DNA of 46,958 bases from Acidimicrobiaceae bacterium. GTDB taxonomy: Bacteria; Actinomycetota; Acidimicrobiia; Acidimicrobiales; Palsa-688. The stretch lies in contig PMHH01000112.1 in NCBI GenBank assembly GCA_003156595.1, positions 251 through 47,208 on the forward strand, written 5' to 3'. The translations under genes were made by a program, and so were the position numbers. Shown in pieces: positions 1-7,269 of the stretch; positions within the stretch are counted from its first letter, which is position 1, and each line of letters starts with the position of its first letter. Under the pieces are notes generated by a model. It did no database searches and was not told the origin of the DNA. It was given only the letters and a program-made list of their open reading frames with translations.

Positions 1-660
1 GTGAAGTTCTGCTGCGGCCGTTGGTGGCGCACCATGACGGCCACCACCATGGCCGAGGCCCAGCTGAGCCTGGACCACTTTTGGTCGAGCACCGGCGATG
101 CCCGGCTGCGCCCGCCGGGGCGCTATCTCGATCCGGGTGAGCAGATACACGAGGAGGGGCGGCCCCGCTGGCCGAGCGTCGGCGAGCTGGCCGAGGCCGA
201 GGTGCTGATGCCCCTGCCGGCCGCTCCCTACCCAGCGACCATCGAGGTGCACAAGATTGTCGACGACAAAGCCAGCGTGGCCTTCCGGGGCAACCGCTAC
301 TCGGTGGCCCCGGGACTCGGTGGAGTCGAGGTCACTCTCCGGCACCGGCTCGGCACCAAGAGCCTCGAGATCTTCTCGCCTTCGGGCATCGAGCTCGTGT
401 CGCACCCTTTGGCCCGCGCCGGCTCAGGGGCCATGGTGCGCACCGAGGCGCACCGGGCCGCCCTCGAAGCGGTGGTGCTCTCCCAGTTCAGTACCGCTCG
501 TCCGTGTGACCGAAAAGCCAACAAGCCGCCCGGTGCGGCCGCCCGGGCCGAGCGCGACCGCCTGCTCGGAGGCTCGAGCGCCGAGCCGAGTGTCGACCTC
601 GACGCCATGGCCGAGATCATCGCCTTGGCCTTCCCGGGGACGACCGAGGCCACGGCATGA
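1..660 (+). CDS. istA: IS21-family transposase IstA, C-terminal part (5' end outside window)
   Basis: The open frame enters from the left edge, so the GTG at base 1 is not a true start. The visible 219 residues match the end of IS21 IstA: a short helical stretch, then a segment rich in Leu-Pro-Ala-Pro, then the small beta-barrel domain (about residues 75-140, with the RYSVAP strand) and a basic Ala-rich tail. The DDE catalytic core would lie upstream and cannot be seen. The stop overlaps the next start by ATGA, the standard istA-istB junction. The element is damaged, because its istB partner is cut short. IstA is the transposase that cuts and joins the IS ends; alone with a truncated helper it is probably immobile. 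The family call is fairly sure; intactness of the whole gene is unknown. Confidence 0.75.
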   Translation: MKFCCGRWWRTMTATTMAEAQLSLDHFWSSTGDARLRPPGRYLDPGEQIHEEGRPRWPSVGELAEAEVLMPLPAAPYPATIEVHKIVDDKASVAFRGNRYSVAPGLGGVEVTLRHRLGTKSLEIFSPSGIELVSHPLARAGSGAMVRTEAHRAALEAVVLSQFSTARPCDRKANKPPGAAARAERDRLLGGSSAEPSVDLDAMAEIIALAFPGTTEATA

Positions 661-1799
661 GCGAGAACTCCAAGTACCAAACGCTGCGGGCGCACCTGGC
701 CTTCTTGCGCATGACCGCAGCGGCCGAGGCCCTGCCCGAGGCACTCGACCACGCTCTCAAGGCCAAACTCAGCCACCAGGACTTCTTGGAGCGGCTGCTG
801 GCCGTTGAGGTGGCCTCGGTCGACGAGCGTCGACGGATGAGCCTGACCCGCTTCGCCTCGTTGCCCTCTCCGTTCACACTGGCCGACTTCGACTTCTCCG
901 CCCAGCCCTCGGTGGACCCCAACCTCGTCGCCGAGCTCGCCACCCTACGTTTCATCGAAGACGCCACCAACATCTTGCTGATCGGCCCCCCCGGCGTCGG
1001 CAAGACGATGCTGGCCAAGGCCCTCGCCCGGTCCATCGACTGCTCGGTCCGCCGAATTCAGTTCACCCCCGACCTGCTGCCGAGCGACCTGACCGGCGTC
1101 AGCGCCTTCAATCGGGAACTCAGGGAATTCGAGTTCAAGCCCGGGCCGATCTTCACCAACATCGTGATCGGCGACGAGATTAACCGGGCCTCCCCGAAGA
1201 CTCAGTCCGCGTTGCTGGAATGCATGGAGGAACGCCAGGTCACGGTGGATGGGTCCACCTATCCGCTGGAACTCCCCTTCATGGTCATCGCCACCCAGAA
1301 CCCGATTGACATGGATGGCACCTACCGCCTCCCTGAGGCCCAGCTGGACCGGTTTCTCATGCGGATCCACGTCGGGTATCCCGACGCCGGCGCCGAGGCG
1401 GAGATCCTCGACCAACGGGCGCTCGGCGGGGTCGCGCCGACGATCGGGTCTGTGCTTGATGCCGCCCAGGTGGAGCACATGATCCAGGTGGCGGCCAACG
1501 TGCACGTCGACCCGGCCATCTCGCGCTATGTCGTGGCCCTGGCCCGAGCCACCAGAGGGCGACCGGAGATCCGCCTAGGCCTGAGCACCCGCGGCGCTCT
1601 GGCGCTGGTGCGCGCCGCCCAGGCCCGGGCCATCGCAGCCAGGCGATCGTACGTCGTTCCTCAGGATGTCAAGGCGATTGCCGCCGCGGTGATCGGCCAC
1701 CGCATCCTGCTGACGACAGAAGCCGAGGTGGAAGGCCGCAGGCTGGCCGACGTGATCGACGCCGTCCTCGCCGAGGTCCCGGTCCCCGTCGAAGCATGA
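657..1799 (+). CDS. Chimeric ORF: IstB N-terminus fused in frame to MoxR AAA+ ATPase
   Basis: Residues 1-109 are the IS21 helper ATPase IstB, recognisable by the ARM-like helices and the LATLRFIEDA stretch before the P-loop. From the Walker A GPPGVGKT (110-117) onward the protein is a MoxR ATPase: RIQFTPDLLPSDLTG, Walker B with DEINRA (173-178), QSALLECMEERQVT, sensor 1 ATQNPI (212-217), PEAQLDRF, and the C-terminal lid helices. The roughly 40 residues that normally precede the P-loop of MoxR are missing and replaced by IstB. MoxR ATPases are chaperone-like and act with DUF58/VWA partners, and a DUF58 gene follows with ATGA overlap. Either recombination at the shared P-loop or an assembly chimera made this frame. 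The MoxR half is certain; whether the fused protein exists in the cell is not. Confidence 0.85.
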   Translation: MSENSKYQTLRAHLAFLRMTAAAEALPEALDHALKAKLSHQDFLERLLAVEVASVDERRRMSLTRFASLPSPFTLADFDFSAQPSVDPNLVAELATLRFIEDATNILLIGPPGVGKTMLAKALARSIDCSVRRIQFTPDLLPSDLTGVSAFNRELREFEFKPGPIFTNIVIGDEINRASPKTQSALLECMEERQVTVDGSTYPLELPFMVIATQNPIDMDGTYRLPEAQLDRFLMRIHVGYPDAGAEAEILDQRALGGVAPTIGSVLDAAQVEHMIQVAANVHVDPAISRYVVALARATRGRPEIRLGLSTRGALALVRAAQARAIAARRSYVVPQDVKAIAAAVIGHRILLTTEAEVEGRRLADVIDAVLAEVPVPVEA

Positions 1800-3001
1800 A
1801 CCTCCGGAAAAAGGCCCCCTCTCCCGCCCCGACCACCGGCTCCCACAACATGCGATCGCTGCAGGTCACGCCGGTGGCTTGGGTGCTGGCCGGTTCGGTA
1901 ACGGTCGCCGACGCCGCCGGCGCCGCGCTCGGGTATCCCCAGTTGTTGGTCGTGGCCGCGGCGGGCCTGCTCCTGCTGGTGAGCGCAATCGGCTTCGTCG
2001 TGTGGCGGCCGAGGGTGCGCGTGGGCCGGACCTTTCACCCCAAGACCGTGACCGCCGGCGAGGCCGCGGTGGCGCTGCTCGAGGTCACCAACGAGTCGCG
2101 CTGGCCGTCTGCGCCCCTTACCGTCGTCGACCGCTTGGGCCCGGTGGATGTGCCGCTCCCGGTCCGGGCCCTGGCCCCGGGCGGCTCGGCCCTGGTGCGC
2201 TACCCACTGCCGACCCAGCGCCGGGGCCGCATTCCGCTCGGGCCGCTGCGGGTGGTGCGTAGCGATCCGTTCGGGTTGCTGGCCGCCCAGCAGGACCACC
2301 GGGCCCGGGAGGTGTTGTGGGTCCACCCCCGCACCTGGCCGATGTCGGTGCTACCGGCCGGGGTGGTCGTCGACCTCGAAGGACCGATCAGCGAGACGGC
2401 CCTGCAAGGTTCACTGACTTTCTCCTCGCTGCGGGAGTACGTGGCCGGTGACGACCGGCGCCAGATCCACTGGCGCTCGTCGGCCCGCCTCGGCACCCTC
2501 ATGGTCCGCCAGCACGTGGACACCAACGAACCACGGGCCACCGTCGTGCTGGACACCCGCGCCGGCGCATGGACCGACGACAGTTTCGAGGCGGGGGTGG
2601 AGGTGGCCGCCTCGGTCGCCCGGGCCCTCGCCATGGAAGGGCACCCGGTGCTGTTGCACGTCGTTGGCGAACCGGCCCCCTCCGTCCGCGAGGACGGGGC
2701 CCACAGCGTCGCCGACCGGCTGGCCGCCGCTGAGCGGCTGCCAGCCTCCGATCCCGTCGCGCTGCTGTCGGTCCTCGAACAGAGCGTCGAAGGTGGATCG
2801 CTGGTGGTGGTGTCCGGCCGGCTGGAGGCTTCCGTAGAAGCTCGGGTGGGCGCCCAACGCCGGCGCTTCGCCCCCGTGACCGTGTGCAACATCGACCCGG
2901 ACCGGCCGGCGGGCTGTCACCGCCGCGGCGGCATCATCGTGGTACTGGGACCGACCGCCCCCGCCTTGGTCGAGGCGTGGAACCGGATGGTGCGGCGGTG
3001 A
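1796..3001 (+). CDS. DUF58 protein, MoxR partner
   Basis: A 401-residue DUF58 protein. Two hydrophobic segments near residues 24-70 anchor it in the membrane. A beta-rich region follows, then the DUF58 signature SLREYVAGDDRRQIHWR and SARLGTLMVRQ around residues 210-240. The C-terminal part resembles a von Willebrand A fold beginning VVLDTRAG, in which the metal-site DxSxS is degenerate (DTRAG). DUF58 proteins are habitually encoded beside MoxR and are thought to be its client or adaptor. The start overlaps the moxR stop (ATGA) and the stop overlaps the next start (GTGA), so the three are translationally coupled. A second possible start is the ATG at 1850. The family assignment is firm; the client is unknown. 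Confidence 0.9.
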   Translation: MNLRKKAPSPAPTTGSHNMRSLQVTPVAWVLAGSVTVADAAGAALGYPQLLVVAAAGLLLLVSAIGFVVWRPRVRVGRTFHPKTVTAGEAAVALLEVTNESRWPSAPLTVVDRLGPVDVPLPVRALAPGGSALVRYPLPTQRRGRIPLGPLRVVRSDPFGLLAAQQDHRAREVLWVHPRTWPMSVLPAGVVVDLEGPISETALQGSLTFSSLREYVAGDDRRQIHWRSSARLGTLMVRQHVDTNEPRATVVLDTRAGAWTDDSFEAGVEVAASVARALAMEGHPVLLHVVGEPAPSVREDGAHSVADRLAAAERLPASDPVALLSVLEQSVEGGSLVVVSGRLEASVEARVGAQRRRFAPVTVCNIDPDRPAGCHRRGGIIVVLGPTAPALVEAWNRMVRR

Positions 3002-5250
3002 CCGAGGCGGTTCGGGTGATCGCGGGAGCCCGGGCGACCGCGGCCGTCATGGCGGCCGCAGTCGTGGCCGCGGTCATCCCCTCCGTGCTGCCGATCTTCG
3101 GCGGTGGCGGAGCTGGCTGGATGGCGGCGGCCGTGGTCATCCCGGTGCTGATCGGTCTACTCAGTGTCGGTGTCGTGGCTCGGCTACCGGCGATCGACCG
3201 GGTCTCGTTCCGCCTGGCCACCGAGGCGGCCGCGGTGCTCGTGATCCTGGCGTTCCTGCCAGCCAGCCCGCACGGTCAATCCGCCCTGGGCGGCCTGGCA
3301 AACGGGGCGGCCCAGCTGGTCACATCGGTCCTGCCCGCGCCCGCGTCCGGGTCGGAGTTGGGCTTCGTGGTCGTCGCCATCGCGGTTGCCGCGGCCGCGG
3401 CGGTGGAGCTGGCCGTCGGAGGCAGGCGGCCGCTGCTGTCCCTCCTGCCGCCGGCGCTGCTCTACCTGGCCGCCTTGCTGCTCGGCGCCGGAGGCCGCCC
3501 CGCGCCCAAGTGGGGCGCCCTCGCCTTGATGGCCACCGCCGGGGTGTTCCTGCTGGCGTCGTCGCCGCGTCAACGAGACCGACCCGCCTCGCCGCCGACG
3601 CCGGGCGCGCCGACCATCGCGGGAGCGCGCCCGGACGGGCCCCGCCCAGCCTACGGACGCCTGGTGGCGGGTGGCCTGGTGCTGGTCGCCGTGGTGGCCC
3701 TGGCCGTACCGGTCGGGGCGGTGCTGCCGGGGGCTGGGAAGCAGATGCCCTACAACCTGCGGGCCGCCATCAGCGCGCCCCCGCAACCGCTGGACCAGGT
3801 GAGCCTCTTGGCTGCGTACGCCTCGATCTACGACGGCCCGGTGCGGCAGATGTTCACGGTCTCGACGCAGGGAGCCGACCCGGCGAGCTTGTACTGGCGC
3901 CTCGACATCTACGACCAGTTCCAGGGCACGCAGTGGACGTCCTCCGCGGTGTTCCAGCGCGCCGGCGTCCAGCTGCCGGCTGGTCCGCGTCTGGCCGTGA
4001 CGACGACGCCGGTAACGGCCGAAGTGACGCTTTTGACTCCGACCGGCTACCTGCCTGCGCCGGCCCGGCCGGTGGCGGTGTCGGTCGGCGGCCTCGACGT
4101 GTCGGAGTCGGACGACCTCCTAGCCGTGCCGGCCGGGACAGCAGTCCCCCCGCGGTACGTGGTCCGGGCCGATGTGGCCACCCCGGACCGGTCTCAGTTG
4201 CTCGCCGGGCGCGCCGCGACGGTTCCCTCAGACCAGGGGAGCGCCTCGCTGCCGCCTGGCGTCACCTCCATTGCGGCGGCGCTGATCGCCAGGGCTGGAC
4301 CCGATGCCCTCTCCCGACTGGCGAACATCACGTCCTACTTGACGGGTCCTGGCTTTGCCCTCCACCCCCCAGGCGACTCCCCCATCGGCAGCGGCTCCTA
4401 CCAGGTGGTCCAACTGCTCGACGTGACGCACGTAGGCAGCTCGGAGCAGTTCGCGGCCGCCTTTGCCCTTCTGGCCCGGGCCATGGGTTTCCAGACGCGC
4501 CTGGCGGTCGGTTATGTAGGGGGCCATCGGGGCCCAGCCAATGGCCAGGTCACCTACACCACCCGAGATCTGACGGTCTGGCCCGAGGTGGACCTGGAAG
4601 GGATCGGCTGGCTGGCGTTTCCCGCCGATCCGTCCTCCGCTGGCCGGCCGGCCGCGCCTTCGGCCGCGCTCTCGTCACCGCTCGGTCAGGCCCTCCACCA
4701 GCAGCAGCAGATCAACGCCGCCGGCACCGGGCACTCCCCGACCCCCGGCCAGGGTCTGGTGACGAGGCCCGGACCGCGGGGCGGCGGCGTCACGGTGCTC
4801 ATGGTAGCGGCGTGGGTGGTACTTCTGATCGGCGCCGGTCTGGTGTCCGTGCTCGGGGCCAAGGCCCTCCGGAAGCGCCGGCAGCGCCGCCAGCCGAGCC
4901 CCGTGGGCCGGGTCAACGGCGCCTGGGACCACGTGCTCGATCGTCTAGCCGAACTCGGGGTCGGGGTGCCGCCATCGTTCACCGGTCCGGAGGTGGTCGG
5001 CCGCGCCGGTGCCCGGTTGGGGTCGTCGTGCGCCAGCCCGATCGCCGCTCTAGCCGGACTGGTGGACGCCACCCATTACGACCGCCGATATCCCCCCCGT
5101 ACCGAGGTCGCCGCGACCGCCTGGGCGCACGCCGGCGAGCTCGACGCCGTTCTGCGCCGGTCGGTTTCCTTCCGCCGGCGGGCTGGGGCCAGCCTCTCCC
5201 TCGCCCCGTGGCGGCGGTCCCGGCGACGTTCGCCCGTTCGCGTTGGGTAG
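2998..5250 (+). CDS. TgpA/DUF3488-type transglutaminase-like membrane protein, catalytic residues lost
   Basis: The GTG at 2998 overlaps the DUF58 stop and gives 750 residues. The N-terminus holds five or more membrane spans, then a long extracytoplasmic region with a transglutaminase-like core, another membrane span near residues 600-625 and a basic cytoplasmic tail of DUF4129 type. In the family the core reads Cys-Glu-Gln-Phe and later His-Ala-Trp. Here the equivalents are Ser482-Glu-Gln-Phe and Thr526-Val-Trp, so nucleophile and base both appear replaced while the surrounding fold (AFALLARAMGFQTRLAVGY; WPEVDLEGIGWLAF) is kept. Hydrolase or crosslinking activity is therefore unlikely; a structural or peptide-binding role fits better. 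MoxR-DUF58-transglutaminase trios are a known gene neighbourhood. T7SS genes follow after about 90 bp. Confidence 0.85.
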   Translation: MTEAVRVIAGARATAAVMAAAVVAAVIPSVLPIFGGGGAGWMAAAVVIPVLIGLLSVGVVARLPAIDRVSFRLATEAAAVLVILAFLPASPHGQSALGGLANGAAQLVTSVLPAPASGSELGFVVVAIAVAAAAAVELAVGGRRPLLSLLPPALLYLAALLLGAGGRPAPKWGALALMATAGVFLLASSPRQRDRPASPPTPGAPTIAGARPDGPRPAYGRLVAGGLVLVAVVALAVPVGAVLPGAGKQMPYNLRAAISAPPQPLDQVSLLAAYASIYDGPVRQMFTVSTQGADPASLYWRLDIYDQFQGTQWTSSAVFQRAGVQLPAGPRLAVTTTPVTAEVTLLTPTGYLPAPARPVAVSVGGLDVSESDDLLAVPAGTAVPPRYVVRADVATPDRSQLLAGRAATVPSDQGSASLPPGVTSIAAALIARAGPDALSRLANITSYLTGPGFALHPPGDSPIGSGSYQVVQLLDVTHVGSSEQFAAAFALLARAMGFQTRLAVGYVGGHRGPANGQVTYTTRDLTVWPEVDLEGIGWLAFPADPSSAGRPAAPSAALSSPLGQALHQQQQINAAGTGHSPTPGQGLVTRPGPRGGGVTVLMVAAWVVLLIGAGLVSVLGAKALRKRRQRRQPSPVGRVNGAWDHVLDRLAELGVGVPPSFTGPEVVGRAGARLGSSCASPIAALAGLVDATHYDRRYPPRTEVAATAWAHAGELDAVLRRSVSFRRRAGASLSLAPWRRSRRRSPVRVG

Positions 5251-5259
5251 GGCTCCCGA

Positions 5260-5288
5260 TTGGCAGGGAGAAGAGGCGTCCGTATGGT
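5260..5288 (+). promoter_or_regulatory. Candidate sigma70-type promoter before the WXG100 genes
   Basis: TTGGCA (5260-5265) and TATGGT (5283-5288) are separated by 17 bases in the 90-base gap between the transglutaminase-like gene and the first WXG100 gene. Five of six and four of six positions match the consensus. A good ribosome site (GAGGAG) lies just before the ATG at 5341. This is a by-eye match only. Confidence 0.4.
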
Positions 5289-5340
5289 TGCCGATAGCGG
5301 TGCACGACGCACTCGCTAGCTCACACGAGGAGAATCCAAC

Positions 5341-5610
5341 ATGGCTGGTTCGATCATCGGCGGCGAGATCCCCGCCTTGCAGCACCTGCAGGTCAGCCTG
5401 CAGCAACAGTCCGTTACCGTGGATGACCTCCTGGCCGCCCTGACCGGTGAAGTGGACAGCACCTGGTGGCAGGGCGGGGCGGCCGACCGCTTCCGTTCGG
5501 CGTGGGAAGCAGATTACAAGCCGGCCCTGCGGCGGCTGTCCGAGGCCCTGGTGGACGCCAGCAACGAGGTGCGCAACCGCGGCGACATGCTCATCCAGGT
5601 CGGGAGCTGA
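5341..5610 (+). CDS. WXG100 family protein (EsxA/EsxB-like)
   Basis: An 89-residue all-helical protein of the usual WXG100 length. The central turn carries Trp43-Gln-Gly45 in the segment STWWQGGAADRFRSAW, separating two helices. WXG100 proteins are exported as helical-hairpin dimers by T7SS and are recognised by the EccC/EssC ATPase, which is encoded downstream. GAGGAG lies nine bases upstream of the ATG, a strong ribosome site in keeping with high expression. Its stop overlaps the next start (TGATG), so it probably pairs with that protein. No classical C-terminal YxxxD/E signal is evident. Confidence 0.9.
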   Translation: MAGSIIGGEIPALQHLQVSLQQQSVTVDDLLAALTGEVDSTWWQGGAADRFRSAWEADYKPALRRLSEALVDASNEVRNRGDMLIQVGS

Positions 5611-6050
5611 TGACGGTCCTGACGTCGGACGTGGAGTTGGATGACGCCGCCACCTATGTGGCGGGTCTGGCCGAGAAGCTGGACCAGGTCGACGAAGACC
5701 TGGGCCAGCGGGCCCGGCAACTGGTGTGGCGAGGGTCAGCTGCAGACCGCTTCGGCGAGCAGGTGACCTGCGCCCACCAGACGATGCAAGCAAACGTGGG
5801 GCAGCTCTCGTGGGTCGGCCAGCTGCTCCGCACCGCGGCCGACAAGGTGCGCGCCGAGCGGGCCGCGCTCACTGCGGACCAGAACCTGGTGGAGGCGATC
5901 CTACGGGGCGAGCGGGATCCGGCGGCGTTCCTGCGTCGTGCGGGCTGGACCGAGCGGGGCCTCCCCCCGACGGGCGACACCACCTGGGCGGTACTGGCCA
6001 CCAGGGTGGCCGTGGCCGTGACGGGTTCGTCGGGCGGAGCTCCGCTGTGA
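5610..6050 (+). CDS. WXG100-like protein with C-terminal extension
   Basis: 146 residues. The first 95 form a WXG100-type hairpin with Trp40-Arg-Gly42 in VWRGSAADRFGEQ. About 50 further residues include ERDPAAFLRRAGW and an Ala/Val-rich end. Start and stop both overlap the neighbours (TGATG, GTGA), placing it in one operon with the short WXG100 protein before it and the EspG-like gene after it. It is probably the heterodimer partner of the 89-residue protein, one of the two acting as carrier. The extension is unusual for a bare Esx protein and might be the substrate or chaperone-binding part; that is inference. Confidence 0.75.
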   Translation: MTVLTSDVELDDAATYVAGLAEKLDQVDEDLGQRARQLVWRGSAADRFGEQVTCAHQTMQANVGQLSWVGQLLRTAADKVRAERAALTADQNLVEAILRGERDPAAFLRRAGWTERGLPPTGDTTWAVLATRVAVAVTGSSGGAPL

Positions 6051-6844
6051 CCGCCACCGCGCCCGTCGACAAGGCGGCCCCGATGTGGACTCTCAGCGCC
6101 GACGAGCTTCGGGTGGTCGCTCGGATCACCGCCACGGTGCTGCCGTCCATGCTCCGCATCGACCTCGGCGACGACGACGTGATCCTGGCCGAGACGGTGG
6201 CGGCCCGGTCCCTGCTCGCCCACGGGCTCGCCATGCCGACCGACGGACACGGAATCGGCCTGGCTCCGGGTGCGGCCGATCAACTGGCCCCGCTACTGGC
6301 CCCGGTCGCCGTGGTGGAGGTCGAGCTCGACGCCGGTCAACCCTCTCGGCATGTGATGGTGGCGGCGCACGACGGCGCGGTGCTGGCCCTCCACGAGCGG
6401 GAGCTCGGGGTGTGGCGGATAGACCGCATCTCTGGCGCCCTAGGCGCGGCGGTGTGGGACGTCGTCGAGTGGCCCGGCGAGCCGGCTTCGTCAGCAAGTG
6501 GAGCCCAGTTCGTTCTGCCCGTGTCGGCCGGCTTGGAGGTCGATCGGCTAGCCCGCGCTGGTCTCTGGCCGGAGGTCGACCGGGCGCTGGCCGAAGCGGG
6601 CGTGGACGAAACCACGGCTCGCAAGTGGCGGGCGGCCCACCAGCAACGACGGCTCGTCGGTAGGGTGCGCCTCGCCCGCACCATCGGGCCGGAGATCTAC
6701 GAGGCCGGAGAGGTGCGGTGGCTGGATGGAGGAGCGGCCGGTGTCTGGCTGTTGTCCGAGATCGATGAGGTCACCGCGGTGATCGAAGACGTCGGCGCCC
6801 AGGCCGTCTGGGTCGCCTTGGACGCCCTGATCGGAAAGGACTGA
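6047..6844 (+). CDS. EspG-like T7SS chaperone candidate
   Basis: GTG start at 6047, overlapping the previous stop; 265 residues, the size of ESX EspG chaperones. Features that resemble EspG are the opening helix LSADELRVVARI, a strand with a short loop, the AARSLLAHGL helix, an alternating strand/helix middle and a long C-terminal alpha/beta part. There is no signal peptide or membrane span, so it should be cytoplasmic. EspG proteins bind PE/PPE-type or other helical substrates before export. The place between WXG100 genes and the EccC-like ATPase supports that role. Similarity is at the level of pattern and context; the name is tentative. Confidence 0.5.
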   Translation: MTATAPVDKAAPMWTLSADELRVVARITATVLPSMLRIDLGDDDVILAETVAARSLLAHGLAMPTDGHGIGLAPGAADQLAPLLAPVAVVEVELDAGQPSRHVMVAAHDGAVLALHERELGVWRIDRISGALGAAVWDVVEWPGEPASSASGAQFVLPVSAGLEVDRLARAGLWPEVDRALAEAGVDETTARKWRAAHQQRRLVGRVRLARTIGPEIYEAGEVRWLDGGAAGVWLLSEIDEVTAVIEDVGAQAVWVALDALIGKD

Positions 6845-6848
6845 AGCG

Positions 6849-7265
6849 ATGCGCGTCGTGCTGTCGCCACCTGAGCTGGAGTCGGTGGCCGATCTCTTGC
6901 ACGACTCTGAGCACCGGGTGGTCTCGGTCAAGAGGCAGGCGCTGTCATCACTGGACTCGATCGAAGCCGTGCCTGCCGGCGCCTTCGGTACCGCCGCCGG
7001 GGAGATCCAGCAGGCAGTCAACATCCTCGATCAGGTCACCGGCACCGGCGCCGGCGGGCTGCACAACCTCGTCGCCACTCTCTTCCACGACGAGATGTTC
7101 GTCCGTCGCTGCCGCGACGAAGCCCTCCTCGCCGACCGACCCTCGGTCACCTTGACCTCGGCGCAGCGCCAGCTCCTACAGGTGTTGGCCAAGAAGGGTC
7201 GCACCGACCGCCACGGCCAGAGTCAGCGGCCAGGGCAGGGCCACGGCGTAACGGTCGTCGGCTGA
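6849..7265 (+). CDS. Small helical protein of the T7SS locus, unknown function
   Basis: 138 residues, four bases after the EspG-like stop and five before the EccC-like start, so clearly part of the operon. The N-terminal 95 residues are predicted helical (PPELESVADLLHDSEHRVVSV; GEIQQAVNILDQV), somewhat like a WXG100 hairpin but without a WxG turn. The last 20 residues are basic and Gln/Gly-rich, probably disordered. It could be an additional Esx-like component or a small chaperone. I do not recognise a named family. Confidence 0.6.
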   Translation: MRVVLSPPELESVADLLHDSEHRVVSVKRQALSSLDSIEAVPAGAFGTAAGEIQQAVNILDQVTGTGAGGLHNLVATLFHDEMFVRRCRDEALLADRPSVTLTSAQRQLLQVLAKKGRTDRHGQSQRPGQGHGVTVVG

Positions 7266-7269
7266 GCGC

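Noticed and set aside
297-776. Minus-strand open frame of 159 codons over istA/istB
   Set aside because: Antisense shadow in GC-rich coding DNA; Ser/Arg/Ala composition, no domain.
3510-5297. 595-codon plus-strand frame inside the transglutaminase-like gene
   Set aside because: Other-frame shadow, very rich in Arg/Gly/Pro; the real gene in the correct frame has clear membrane spans and domain.
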